A DNA stretch of 64,000 bases from Clostridiales bacterium (GCA_017620475.1 JAFZQI010000016.1:43557-107556), one strand, 5' to 3'. Positions 43,058 to 52,255 are shown, counted from the first letter of the stretch. Made by a program: numbers and translations. The notes: generated from the letters alone by a model not told the origin.

Positions 43058-44579
43058 TACATCTTCCGATTCCCGGCATCTTTTTCGTGGAAGATTGTCC
43101 GTGAAAGTATTTCTGATCACGTTCCTGATGCAGTTTCTCGCAGGAACGCTGATCTGTGTGATGCTGTATCTGCGCACGCCGGAGACCTATCTTTCCTCAA
43201 ATGAAGAAAACCGCATGAAGGTCTATGATCTGGTGGAAAAACTGTCGAAGGTGTCTGCGGATGAGGGAGGAAAGATCATCGATGATTTTGTCCGCGATAC
43301 CGGAATCGATATTGCTATCTACGACTATGACCGATCAACTCCCGAAAAGAGAGCCTTCGGCGAGACGTCTTCGAAACTGGCACTGAAAACGGAAGATGAA
43401 GTGGAAAAGGCGGCTTCTCTGGCGCGCCGGTCTGATGAGTCCGGGACACTGGATTTCTGGTACCATAACGAAAAGTCTTTCTGGAAAGGTGACGGGAATA
43501 CGCGGTATGAACTTGCGTATTTCTTCAGCAACACAAAGCAGAATGTTCTCCCACGATCGATCCGGAACAGCCTGCCGCTGATGATCGGTGTGATCACGAT
43601 ACTATCCTTACTCTGCTCGTACATTTACACAGTACTTTTCGCAAAGCCGGTCAAAAAACTGAGCGAGGTTTCGCGGTCGATGGCGAATATGGATTTCTCG
43701 AGGAAATGTGCGTCGAAGCGCGAGGATGAGATCGGCGATCTGGCAAGGGATCTGGATGCGATGGCGGAGTCTCTTGAGGAGAAGATGCTTTCGCTGAACA
43801 GGAAGAATGCCGAACTTTCGGAAGAGGTTTCCCGGCGCAAAGAACTGGAGAGTCAGAAAGATATGTTTTTCGCGGCGGCATCGCATGAGCTGAAGACGCC
43901 GGTGACGGTGCTGGAGGGACAGCTTCGCGGTATGATCGACGGGGTCGAGCCCTATGCGGATCACGAGGAGTATCTGCCCCGGGCGCTGGGAACGGTGAAG
44001 CGGATGGAAAGCCTGATCAATGAGATCCTGACGGCATCGCGGATGCAGTCGGGAAATGAGATCTGCGTGTCGACGGCGGATATGGCGCAGATCCTTGAGG
44101 AGAAAATGGAGGAGTATGAAGAACTCTTCAATGTTCGCGGGATCGGATTCGAACTGGATCTCGAGCCGGATATTTTCTTCATGGGGAATAAGGATCTTAC
44201 GGCGATGGCGCTGGGATCGTTCTTCAGTAATGCGGTGTTTTATTCAAAAGAAGGAACCAGGGTAGAAGTCGTCGGAGAGATTGCAAAAGCCGGAAGCGAG
44301 AGTGCAGACGGCGATCCTTCTTCGTCCGGTGATAGGATCCGCGTGACGATCCGAAATACCGACGCGCATATCGATGAGGAGAATCTGCCGCATCTTTTCG
44401 AGCCGTTTTATCGTACGGATGCATCAAGAAGCAGGCGGAGCGGAGGGTCCGGACTCGGACTTTATCTCGCACGCCTGATCGTCGAAAAACAGGGCGGGCG
44501 GTGCTCTCTGGAAAACGACGGCGAGGATGTGCTTGCTACGATCGAATTACCGAAAGCAAGTGATCTCATCTCCACATAA
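43038..44579 (+). CDS. Sensor histidine kinase (VncS/VanS-like)
   Basis: A 513-residue kinase. Helix 1 at about 24-46 and helix 2 at about 178-200 enclose an extracytoplasmic sensor of some 130 residues. A HAMP domain (AKPVKKLSEVSRSMANMDFSRKC) follows, then a coiled coil, the phospho-His in AAASHELKTPVTVLEGQLRGMI, and the ATPase domain with LFEPFYRTDASRSRRSGGSGLGLYLARLIVEKQGG (read in parts). The dimerisation segment resembles VncS/VanS kinases. The start codon is probably TTG at 43038, inside the regulator gene. The N box (SFFSNAVFYSKEG) is intact. Confidence 0.92.
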   Translation: MEKTKDNTSSDSRHLFRGRLSVKVFLITFLMQFLAGTLICVMLYLRTPETYLSSNEENRMKVYDLVEKLSKVSADEGGKIIDDFVRDTGIDIAIYDYDRSTPEKRAFGETSSKLALKTEDEVEKAASLARRSDESGTLDFWYHNEKSFWKGDGNTRYELAYFFSNTKQNVLPRSIRNSLPLMIGVITILSLLCSYIYTVLFAKPVKKLSEVSRSMANMDFSRKCASKREDEIGDLARDLDAMAESLEEKMLSLNRKNAELSEEVSRRKELESQKDMFFAAASHELKTPVTVLEGQLRGMIDGVEPYADHEEYLPRALGTVKRMESLINEILTASRMQSGNEICVSTADMAQILEEKMEEYEELFNVRGIGFELDLEPDIFFMGNKDLTAMALGSFFSNAVFYSKEGTRVEVVGEIAKAGSESADGDPSSSGDRIRVTIRNTDAHIDEENLPHLFEPFYRTDASRSRRSGGSGLGLYLARLIVEKQGGRCSLENDGEDVLATIELPKASDLIST

Positions 44580-44624
44580 AATCCATAAACGCTCCATATG
44601 TGTTCCGCCTGGGCTTTGTATTCT
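44571..44624 (+). promoter_or_regulatory. GH3 promoter with three 11-bp direct repeats
   Basis: TCCA begins at 44571, 44582 and 44593, each 11 bases apart, as in PhoB/OmpR-type binding sites. The -10 box TATTCT (44619-44624) starts 48, 37 and 26 bases after these points. The -35 place (ATATGT) is poor, which fits a promoter needing an activator. Confidence 0.6.
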
Positions 44625-44671
44625 TAACTTAGGAGAATAGGATGCATAAGTCCATAGGAAGGAGCGGTTTT

Positions 44672-47212
44672 ATGAAAAAAACGATCGCATGTATTCTTGC
44701 TTTGCTGATGCTGCCGGCGGCTTCAGCGTGTCAGGCAAAACAATCGCAGGATGCAGCCGGGGTGTCCGGGTCGGACGCACAAAGTGAAGTGTCTTCTTCG
44801 GAGGTGTCCGAGACATCTGAAACGGTGCCGGCCGATGAAACAGAGGAATCCGTCACGTATAAATACCAGCGGTATGCGGACATGACGCCGGAAGAGATCG
44901 TGGCAGAAATGACGCTGAAAGAAAAAGCGGCGCAGATGGTGCAGCCAATCTACTACATGACGGATGCGGAGGATATCCGTAAGGATGATTACGGCAGCAT
45001 CTATCTGGATGAGAATATGTTCACGGCCGAAGAATGGCGTGAGGTTGCGGATGAATTCCAGCAGGCGGCCATCGATTCCGAGTCGGGGATCCCGCTTCTT
45101 CTGGCTGAAGATGATGTTCACGGTGTCGGTTATTGCGTCAACGGTGTGTATTTCCCCCAGAACATCGGAATCGGTGCGGCAAATGACGAAGACCTTGCCT
45201 ATCAGATGGGACGGATCACGGCAGATGAAGCGAAGCTTTGCCACATGATCTGGAATCTGTATCCTTGTGTGGCGCAGTCCAATGATCCCAGATGGGGTAG
45301 AAATTATGAGTGCTACAGCTCGGATCTGGATACCATTACGAGGCTTTCGACGGCGTATACCCGCGGATTGATCGATGGCGGACTGGTCGCATGTGCGAAA
45401 CACTATTTCGGAGACGGGAATGTGGTATACGGAACCGGTGAGCATAGTGATTTTGACCGGTTGATCGATCGAGGGGATGCACAGCTTTCCCAGGAGGAGA
45501 TCGAGAAGCTCATCGCCGTTTATCAGGCGCAGATCGATGCGGGTGTACAGACCATTATGGTCAGTTATTCATCTTTGAACGGATTGAAGATGCATGAGAA
45601 CGGAGAGTATATCCGCAAGCTCAAAGACGAGATGGGTTTTACCGGTTTTGTGGTTAGCGACAGCATGGCCATTCAGAACACCTCTCCTGAAAAATATGAA
45701 GACCAGGTCATTTCGGCGATCAACTGCGGCATCGATATGCTGATGGAAGGCATGCGCTTCGAGGATGCGAGAATGATCATCATGGGAGCGGTGAATACGG
45801 GTAAGATCTCTCAGGAGAGGATCGATGAAGCCGTCACCAGGATCATCAAGGTCAAAAAAGAAGCAGGCGTTTTCGAGGATCCTTTCTTTGAACATGCCGA
45901 TACGGTTCAGCAGGAAACGGGCTCTATGGAGTATCGGGCTGTGGCGGAGGAACTGGTTGAAAAGAGTCTGGTCCTTGTCAAGAACGACAATGGGACACTG
46001 CCTTTGAAAGAAGGTACGAAAGTGTACGTAACGGGCCCAGCGGCTCATAATCCGCGTGCCCAGTGCGGCGGCTGGACGATGGGCTGGAACCAGAGTCCGA
46101 CGAAAGATATCGTGGGAGTTACGACGATCAAGGAAGCATTCGAAAGATATGCATGCGATTACGGGATCGAAGTGATCACCGATCCGGAGAAGACTTCGGA
46201 AGCAGATGTGATCCTTCTTTGTATCGGCGAAGATGCATATGCCGAATGGTATGGCGATTCGGAAGACCTGGCGCTTTGCGGAAAGACCGGCCTTATGGGA
46301 AACCGCGAGGCCATCGATACGGTAAAGGAGTATGGTAAGCCGACCGTGACCTGTATCATTGCGGGCAGGCATCTGATTATCGATGAGGCGGACTATGACG
46401 CCTGGGATAGTGTAGTCATGTGCTATCTGCCGGGATCGGAAGGCAAGGGTATCTCGGATGTGCTCTGCGGCTGTTCTGATTTTACCGGAAGACTTCCGGA
46501 GCCGTGGTATGGATCGGTCGAGAAGATCGGCGGGGACGAAGTGCTTTTCGAGCGGGGGTATGGCCTTTCTTATCCGGATGGTTTTACAGCGAAAACCGAG
46601 CCGGTGGCGATTCCGGATCCGCCGTCCGAAGAGGATCTGGAAGATCACTTTGATGTGATCGATCCTATGGCCGGAACGAACTATAGTAAGGGCGTTTTCA
46701 AAGATGGTGTATACACCAGTGATTACGCGGGACTCACGCTTTCGATTCCCGATGAACTGAAGGGTGATACTCCGAAGGAACTCGAGATGCAAAAAGAGAT
46801 GAATCTGGAGTCCTGCACGACGGAGAAAGACCTCAACCTCGAAATGGCGACGCATATTGAGAACAATTTCTATGCGTATGATATGGGGAACTCGCGTGCG
46901 CTTTCCGTGAGTGTGATGTTCCTGAATACGAAGCTTGCCGCGCCGGATGATCCGGATTATACCGAGGAGAAGTATCTTGATGATTATGCGGAATACTTTA
47001 CCGCTTCGGTTGCTTTTGTCGGAATCAATACGAACTATGAAAGCCGGGAGAAAGTGATCCTCGGAGGCGTGAAGTATACGAAGGATACCTGTAAAGTTTC
47101 GGGCTATGGAGCCAATCAGTATGTTTACCGGTATGCCCGCAGAATCGATGACCAGGTGATGTGCATCGTGAGCATTGAAGGCCTGGATCAGCCGGATTCG
47201 CTCTTCACATAG
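44672..47212 (+). CDS. Lipoprotein GH3 beta-glycosidase with extra C-terminal domain
   Basis: An 846-residue exported enzyme. The signal peptide ends in the lipobox ASAC, so it is lipid-anchored. A Ser/Glu-rich spacer is followed by the GH3 N-terminal domain (about 70-410): the substrate segments GIPLLLAEDDVHG and CAKHYFGDGN, and the nucleophile Asp in FTGFVVSDSMAIQN. The GH3 C-terminal domain (about 430-640) contains VTGPAAHNPRAQCGGWTMGW. From about 665 an extra domain (KDGVYTSDYAGLTLSIPDEL to the end) resembles domains found in other clostridial lipoproteins rather than GH3. Likely substrates are beta-glucosides or short cello- or xylo-oligosaccharides. GGAAGGAG precedes the ATG at 44672. 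Confidence 0.9.
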   Translation: MKKTIACILALLMLPAASACQAKQSQDAAGVSGSDAQSEVSSSEVSETSETVPADETEESVTYKYQRYADMTPEEIVAEMTLKEKAAQMVQPIYYMTDAEDIRKDDYGSIYLDENMFTAEEWREVADEFQQAAIDSESGIPLLLAEDDVHGVGYCVNGVYFPQNIGIGAANDEDLAYQMGRITADEAKLCHMIWNLYPCVAQSNDPRWGRNYECYSSDLDTITRLSTAYTRGLIDGGLVACAKHYFGDGNVVYGTGEHSDFDRLIDRGDAQLSQEEIEKLIAVYQAQIDAGVQTIMVSYSSLNGLKMHENGEYIRKLKDEMGFTGFVVSDSMAIQNTSPEKYEDQVISAINCGIDMLMEGMRFEDARMIIMGAVNTGKISQERIDEAVTRIIKVKKEAGVFEDPFFEHADTVQQETGSMEYRAVAEELVEKSLVLVKNDNGTLPLKEGTKVYVTGPAAHNPRAQCGGWTMGWNQSPTKDIVGVTTIKEAFERYACDYGIEVITDPEKTSEADVILLCIGEDAYAEWYGDSEDLALCGKTGLMGNREAIDTVKEYGKPTVTCIIAGRHLIIDEADYDAWDSVVMCYLPGSEGKGISDVLCGCSDFTGRLPEPWYGSVEKIGGDEVLFERGYGLSYPDGFTAKTEPVAIPDPPSEEDLEDHFDVIDPMAGTNYSKGVFKDGVYTSDYAGLTLSIPDELKGDTPKELEMQKEMNLESCTTEKDLNLEMATHIENNFYAYDMGNSRALSVSVMFLNTKLAAPDDPDYTEEKYLDDYAEYFTASVAFVGINTNYESREKVILGGVKYTKDTCKVSGYGANQYVYRYARRIDDQVMCIVSIEGLDQPDSLFT

Positions 47213-47257
47213 AATCCACATACGATTCCTTAGTAATTCTTTTTGTGTTGGTATGCT
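47204..47257 (+). promoter_or_regulatory. Esterase promoter with three 11-bp direct repeats
   Basis: TTCA (47204), TCCA (47215) and TTCC (47226) are 11 bases apart. The -10 box TATGCT (47252-47257) starts 48, 37 and 26 bases after them, the same geometry as at the GH3 promoter. The core GAATCCACATACG matches AAATCCATAAACG there. No -35 box is present. Confidence 0.6.
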
Positions 47258-47291
47258 GATGCTGACATTAAGAGAAAAGGACGGATCAACT

Positions 47292-48971
47292 ATGAAGAGT
47301 TTACATAAGATCACTGTATTTGCATTAGCGCTGTTGATGACGGTTTCTGGTTTTTGCGCCTGCTCGAAAAGCACCGGTTCGGGGAACGGCAGTACTTCGG
47401 CTTGGGGAGGAGAAAGCCTTTTATCCGATGCCGGTGTGGCCGGTGTTTCGAATGCATCCGGAAGTGTGGATGGAAAAAGCGGCTGCGCGTATGGTGCGCT
47501 GGTCAACCACATGACGGAAAACGAAAGAGCGTCTGCGGAGGAAGTACCGTTTATGCTCCTGGATCACCCGTGGGAAGATCTTTCCGGAGGGGGAAACGGG
47601 AGCAGTAAAAAGTATAGTGATGGCGTTTATCTGGAAGTGATGCATAACGATGACTGGATAAAATTCTACGAGGAATTCGAGGATGAACTGGAAGAGGAAG
47701 ACAGAGTTTTTCTGGAAGAACTAAGGACGGGGGATACAGATTACAGCACGATCAACGGCGGCTGTATCAACGGACGTTTCTATTCCGGCCCGCTTCTTCC
47801 GGAATACGGATATGACGGCGGAAAAGGAATGGTGTCTGTATACCGTGAAGGTACTTATGTTTCGGTAGAATATGACGGATTGGAGGATCTTCGGGAGAAA
47901 CTTCCCGGGCTCATAGAGGAGGAGGTAAAGAATAAAGGCGACCACATGCCGGTTTCCTATTCCGTATCAGATAATACCGATCAGATGGTGGATGACATTG
48001 TGGCGATCCACAGGGCCGTGGCGGAAGGGAACTATAAGGAACTTCCGGATGGAGCGATGGATGAGGCTATCCGCGTATACTATGAAAAGAAGTACGGCGA
48101 TGACGAAGACCTTTCCTGGGAACTGGATGAGGAGAATGTTGCGGCGATTGCGGATCAGGTGCATGAGTATCATATGCATGACGATGAACTCGATCGGGAT
48201 TTCGTGATCCACGTTGCGGTTCCAAAGGGGTATGAATCGGCTTGTCTGCTTGCTTCCGATGGCGAAAATGCAGATGGAAGTGCGTCCGCAAAGACGGGAA
48301 TGCCGGCAATCGTTCTTACCGATGCGGTCTGGCGATTTAACGATATTTCCAAGCTTCTTGCCGAGATGGAAGCAGGACGTGCGGCCCCGCAGATCCTGAT
48401 TTCGATCGGACAGGATTACCGCATCTGTAATTCCGATAATATGGAACGTGCGGCGGTCTTCTGTACGGGCAAGGACAAATTCCTCGATTTCATTACGGAT
48501 AATCTCATGCCGTATCTCGGTGAGATCTATGCGATCGATTACGAAAACTCCACGCTGTTCGGTCATTCTCTTGGCGGTGTATTCACGCACTATGCACTCT
48601 TTAACAGTGACCGGTACGAGAACCAGCCTTTCGGGTACTATATCGTCGGAAGTCCGGCCTTCTGGTCTCCGTATTCCCATGAGATGAGTGACTATTCGAT
48701 GCAGGCGGATGACTACGGGTATTTCGAACGGAATACTTCGATGAATAAGCACGTGCTGATCACGGCGGGAAGCCAGGAGGATGAGGATTATCAGGAATAC
48801 TTTGAAGATGGCGATTCTACGACGGCGAGTGTGGTCCATCTTCAGGAACGCATCAACGTCCACGGCGATCTGTCAGATCCGCCGGCAACGGCAAGACTCT
48901 ATGAGAGTCACCACTATCAGTACATTCCGGAAATGCTGGTCGAATACGCAAGTTCTTTTGGTGCAGAATAA
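47292..48971 (+). CDS. Lipoprotein esterase of the alpha/beta-hydrolase fold
   Basis: A 559-residue exported protein. The signal peptide ends in SGFCAC (lipobox). Residues 30-290 are acidic and unrecognised. The C-terminal part is a putative esterase of the Fes/IroE/feruloyl-esterase type: FVIHVAVPKGYE, ILISIGQDYRICN, the nucleophile Ser in FGHSLGGVFTHYALF, VGSPAFWSPY, HVLITAGSQEDEDY and the catalytic His in YESHHYQYIPEM. It could remove acetyl or feruloyl groups from plant polymers, which suits the GH3 gene beside it. AAAGGACGG lies before the ATG at 47292. Confidence 0.82.
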   Translation: MKSLHKITVFALALLMTVSGFCACSKSTGSGNGSTSAWGGESLLSDAGVAGVSNASGSVDGKSGCAYGALVNHMTENERASAEEVPFMLLDHPWEDLSGGGNGSSKKYSDGVYLEVMHNDDWIKFYEEFEDELEEEDRVFLEELRTGDTDYSTINGGCINGRFYSGPLLPEYGYDGGKGMVSVYREGTYVSVEYDGLEDLREKLPGLIEEEVKNKGDHMPVSYSVSDNTDQMVDDIVAIHRAVAEGNYKELPDGAMDEAIRVYYEKKYGDDEDLSWELDEENVAAIADQVHEYHMHDDELDRDFVIHVAVPKGYESACLLASDGENADGSASAKTGMPAIVLTDAVWRFNDISKLLAEMEAGRAAPQILISIGQDYRICNSDNMERAAVFCTGKDKFLDFITDNLMPYLGEIYAIDYENSTLFGHSLGGVFTHYALFNSDRYENQPFGYYIVGSPAFWSPYSHEMSDYSMQADDYGYFERNTSMNKHVLITAGSQEDEDYQEYFEDGDSTTASVVHLQERINVHGDLSDPPATARLYESHHYQYIPEMLVEYASSFGAE

Positions 48972-48976
48972 TGAAA

Positions 48977-49019
48977 GGCAGGCTCATATCCCGAACCCGG
49001 GAATGAGCCTGTCGCTTTT
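48977..49019 (+). terminator. Strong hairpin after the esterase gene
   Basis: GGCAGGCTCATATCCCG (48977-48993) pairs with CGGGAATGAGCCTGTC (48998-49013) with one bulge, followed by a short T run (49016-49019). It is a likely terminator or processing site between the esterase and the next lipoprotein. Confidence 0.6.
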
Positions 49020-49117
49020 GGAACTGATTGTGTTATTTGTCTTCTTGCAACAGATTCGGGTTCTGCTTCGTCTTATGTTCAGATCATTATGAAAAAGACA
49101 AGGACGAAGCTGTAAAG

Positions 49118-50734
49118 ATGAAAGCAAGAAAAACAGAATTTGTACATGAGAAACTTGTGAAGATCCTGGCGGTCTTACTTGCGGCGGGCGTGATGCTGGC
49201 AGGCTGTTCAAATAGCGAGACGACCAAGTCGAAGAAGACGAAGAGCAATTCAAAAAGCAAGACGAAAAACACTTCGGTGCAGGAGGAAGAGGCGGAAGAA
49301 GAGCCCGGGAACGAGAATGCCGGAAGCACCGAAGATACATACCGGATCGAGGCGGCGCTCTGGTCCGCCGATGTTCCTAATCACTTTAAGTGCATCAAGG
49401 ACGATTGCACCGATACCGAGGAAGAGTGCTACTTCGCTTTCTATGGCGATCCGGCGCATCCGGATTACGACTACTTTATTATTGCGATCAAGACAGAGGA
49501 TGCGGATGCTTTCAGAAAGGAATACCAATACTATTTTTCTCTGAGTGATTTTGCAGAAGGAAAACTTCCTACGACGAATATCGACGGATACGAGTTTGTC
49601 GAGTTCACCAAAGCTCATTTCGGTACTGAAATCGACATCACCGAGAAGTGTTATGTGTACCGGCATGAGGAGGCCTCGATGACCGTATCGATCACCTTCG
49701 GTGACTGGACAGCAGAAGGGTCCTTCGAAGGCTGGTCTTTCTTCGATCATTTCGATCTTTTGCTCCCGGATCTGGGACTTTCGGATCCGCCGTATTCTTT
49801 TGAAAGCGGAGAACATCAGACACAGGTGAAGGAGATGCCTCTTGGCGAATATACCGTGACTCCGGTTCAGGTGCACTTCAGTGAACATGTGTACATTACT
49901 TCTTCCGGAGGAGTCGTTCCTTTTTCTTCGACCGCTTCCCATGCGGCCGCTTCGGCGAAATACCTATATACATTCGATATCCGTTCCAAGATCCTGTACG
50001 TATATAGAATCAACGAGGAGGAGATGACACTTGTGACTTCGGCGGAGGTCGGCCGGGCAGCAGGGACGATCGATCTTCTCGACGGTGATTCGGTGACCTT
50101 CTATCCGGATATGAATTCGTATACGGATGACCGTTTCTTCCTTGTGGAGACCGTCGATGAGAAGGATACAATCCTGTCCTGTATGTACGATGTGGTCGTT
50201 TCACCGGATCAGCAGATGATCTTCTGCTATAATCCGCGGGGGGACATGATCCATATTCTCCACTACGATCCGAATACGAAATCGGTGGCATCGCAGCCGT
50301 TCACGCTGGATGTGCCGCTGGATAATTTCGAGTTGAATGGTGTTTATATCACGGAAACGGGCTTGTATGTTCAGGTGCGCGAGTACACAAATGATTCCCA
50401 TGAGCGTGTTTTCGAATACGACCGGAACGGAAATCTGATCCGCGAGCTCAGTAAGGATGGGCAGGAAGATCTGTATTTTGAGACGATGTATGACTTTCAG
50501 GATCAGCTTCTCGTCACCGATGCATGGGAAGATACGATCGAGCTTTGGGACAAGGAAGGAAACTTCATTTCGGAAGTCCACCTGAATGATCTTCTCGGTT
50601 TTTCTCAAGGAGAAGTCGAATTTCCGCATTACATGTTCCTGAAGACCGGTGACAGTGGGGATTTCATCCTGATCTATGCCTATGACAACGGCGGTGTTCT
50701 TGAGGACCTGGTGTTCCGAATCCACATCGCATGA
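49118..50734 (+). CDS. Lipoprotein of unknown function, possible beta-propeller
   Basis: A 538-residue lipoprotein; the signal ends in MLAGCSNSE. A Lys/Ser/Glu-rich spacer (about 35-75) follows. Residues 80-250 form an unknown domain. From about 280 there are recurring beta-rich units such as KYLYTFDIRSKILYVYRINEE, YDVVVSPDQQMIFCYNPRGD, ERVFEYDRNGNLIRELS and DTIELWDKEGNFISEVHL, reminiscent of beta-propeller blades. No enzyme motif is visible. The ATG at 49118 has AAGGACG twelve bases upstream, a rather long spacing. The serpin gene starts 43 bases after its stop. Confidence 0.65.
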   Translation: MKARKTEFVHEKLVKILAVLLAAGVMLAGCSNSETTKSKKTKSNSKSKTKNTSVQEEEAEEEPGNENAGSTEDTYRIEAALWSADVPNHFKCIKDDCTDTEEECYFAFYGDPAHPDYDYFIIAIKTEDADAFRKEYQYYFSLSDFAEGKLPTTNIDGYEFVEFTKAHFGTEIDITEKCYVYRHEEASMTVSITFGDWTAEGSFEGWSFFDHFDLLLPDLGLSDPPYSFESGEHQTQVKEMPLGEYTVTPVQVHFSEHVYITSSGGVVPFSSTASHAAASAKYLYTFDIRSKILYVYRINEEEMTLVTSAEVGRAAGTIDLLDGDSVTFYPDMNSYTDDRFFLVETVDEKDTILSCMYDVVVSPDQQMIFCYNPRGDMIHILHYDPNTKSVASQPFTLDVPLDNFELNGVYITETGLYVQVREYTNDSHERVFEYDRNGNLIRELSKDGQEDLYFETMYDFQDQLLVTDAWEDTIELWDKEGNFISEVHLNDLLGFSQGEVEFPHYMFLKTGDSGDFILIYAYDNGGVLEDLVFRIHIA

Positions 50735-50777
50735 GGAAAACGAGTATAGTATTATCTGGAAAAGAGAGGAAAATGAA

Positions 50778-52112
50778 ATGAAAAAGTTAGTAGCGATTTT
50801 ACTTACGATGACCGTGATCATGTCTACGGCAGCGGGATGCACAAAGAAGACGGGCGGGAAACCTTCAAGAAAACCGACACAGGCGACGGACGACCCGGAA
50901 GTGACCCAGGCGGGGCTCGGCGATGTGCCGACAGAGAAAAGGGATAATGGAAAGGATGCCGTTTTCCAGCTGGCCGATACCCACTCCGGCAAAAGCACTT
51001 TGAGCAGTGAGGAACTGGACAAGGCGTATTCTGAATTTATCTTTGCGCTTCTTTCCCGATGCGCCGAAAATGCCGGGGACGGGAATGTACTCATCTCCGC
51101 GGACTCAGTGCTTTTCGCGCTGAATATGGCGGCGGCCGGTGCCGATGGCGAGACGCTGAATCAGATGATGAATACCATGGTTCCGGGAGCAGATAACACC
51201 ACGGCATTCATGTATGCGGTGGCTCGGATGAATGCGCTGCAGAACGACTCGCTGAAGATCGCCAATTCGGTGTGGATCAATGAGAAGAAGGCCGACAATG
51301 TTTACGAGGATTATCTGAAGTACGTCGTGGGCCATTTTGATTCGGGAGTCAGTCTGGTTCCCTTTAACGATTCAGGTATCAGTACGATCAATGAGTGGGT
51401 CGCAGAGAAGACCGAGGATCGTATCAAGGAACTGATCGATAAGCTGAGCCCGAACGATCTGATGGTGCTGGTCAATGCGATGGCTTTTGACGGAAAATGG
51501 GAGACCGAATACGGGGAGAACGATATTTACGATATGCAGTTTACCAACGGGAAGGGGAGTAAAAAAGAAGTGCCGTTTCTTTCCGGCGCAGAGGAGATCT
51601 ATTTGGATAACGGCGAGGCGATCGGATTCCTCAAGCCGTACGATGACGGGAAATACGCCTTCATGACGATCCTTCCGAATGACGATAGTATCGATATCAA
51701 TGAGTTTATGGCGGACATGTCGCCGGAGGAGTACTGGATGTTCTGGGAGAGCGCGGACAGTTCCGTTGAGGTGCAGATCCGTATGCCGGAGTTTAAAAGT
51801 GAGTATGAGATCAGGCTTCCGGCCATACTGAAGGATATGGGCATGGTTGATGCTTTCGATGAGAATAACGCGGACTTCAGCAATCTGTGCAGCACCGGCG
51901 CCTATATCTCCGACGTGATCCATAAGACGTATATCGATGTGAACCGCAACGGTACACAGGCGGCAGCCGCTACGGCGGTCATTGTGACGGAGAAAGCTGC
52001 CATGCCGCAGGAGGAAACACATTTCGTGATTTGCAACCGTCCTTTCGCCTACGCGATCGTGGACCTGGATACAGGACTTCCGGTATTTATCGGCACGGTA
52101 CAGGATGTCTGA
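50778..52112 (+). CDS. Serpin, lipoprotein-anchored protease inhibitor
   Basis: A 444-residue serpin. The signal peptide ends in STAAGC (lipobox), then a Thr/Pro/Lys spacer to about residue 70. Serpin hallmarks: NVLISADSVLFALNMAAAGADGETL, IANSVWIN, VLVNAMAFDGKWETEY, the reactive-loop hinge NGTQAAAATAVIV (Gly392 as P15) and the C-terminal signature ICNRPFAYAIVDLDTGLPVFIGTV. Counting from the hinge puts P1 at about Lys406, which would favour trypsin-like targets; the exact position is uncertain. It may shield surface enzymes from host or competitor proteases. AGAGAGGA precedes the ATG. Confidence 0.9.
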   Translation: MKKLVAILLTMTVIMSTAAGCTKKTGGKPSRKPTQATDDPEVTQAGLGDVPTEKRDNGKDAVFQLADTHSGKSTLSSEELDKAYSEFIFALLSRCAENAGDGNVLISADSVLFALNMAAAGADGETLNQMMNTMVPGADNTTAFMYAVARMNALQNDSLKIANSVWINEKKADNVYEDYLKYVVGHFDSGVSLVPFNDSGISTINEWVAEKTEDRIKELIDKLSPNDLMVLVNAMAFDGKWETEYGENDIYDMQFTNGKGSKKEVPFLSGAEEIYLDNGEAIGFLKPYDDGKYAFMTILPNDDSIDINEFMADMSPEEYWMFWESADSSVEVQIRMPEFKSEYEIRLPAILKDMGMVDAFDENNADFSNLCSTGAYISDVIHKTYIDVNRNGTQAAAATAVIVTEKAAMPQEETHFVICNRPFAYAIVDLDTGLPVFIGTVQDV

Positions 52113-52140
52113 TCCAAAAGACGGAAAGATAACAGAAAAG

Positions 52141-52176
52141 AGCCCTGCGGTGGTAAAATGCCGCAGGGCTCTTTTT
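52141..52176. terminator. Terminator between serpin and tRNA-Arg
   Basis: AGCCCTGCGG (52141-52150) pairs perfectly with CCGCAGGGCT (52161-52170); CTTTTT follows on the plus strand. On the minus strand the same stem is followed by CTTTTC, so it can also end the tRNA transcript. Confidence 0.85.
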
Positions 52177-52180
52177 GAAG

Positions 52181-52255
52181 TGGCGCTCCGAGCAGGAATC
52201 GAACCCGCATTGGCAGTACCGGAAACTGCAGTCCTATCCGTTGAACGATCGAAGC
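52181..52255 (-). tRNA. tRNA-Arg (anticodon CCG)
   Basis: Read on the minus strand, a 75-base cloverleaf with encoded CCA. Acceptor GCTTCGA pairs with TCGGAGC (one G-T), D stem GTTC/GGAC, anticodon stem GCAGT/ACTGC with loop TTCCGGT giving anticodon CCG (reads CGG, Arg), T stem GCGGG/CCTGC with loop TTCGATT. The discriminator base is G. The gene has its own promoter at 52305-52333. Confidence 0.9.

Noticed and set aside
45569..47512. 647-codon antisense frame across the GH3 gene
   Set aside because: The composition is that of a shadow of GC-rich third positions; it crosses the GH3/esterase intergenic region and has no ribosome site.
50714..50755. Possible fourth regulator site (GAATCCACATCG) before the serpin gene
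   Set aside because: It resembles the core at the esterase promoter, but there is no 11-bp partner and its distance to the -10-like boxes is out of register. It also lies in the coding end of the previous lipoprotein.
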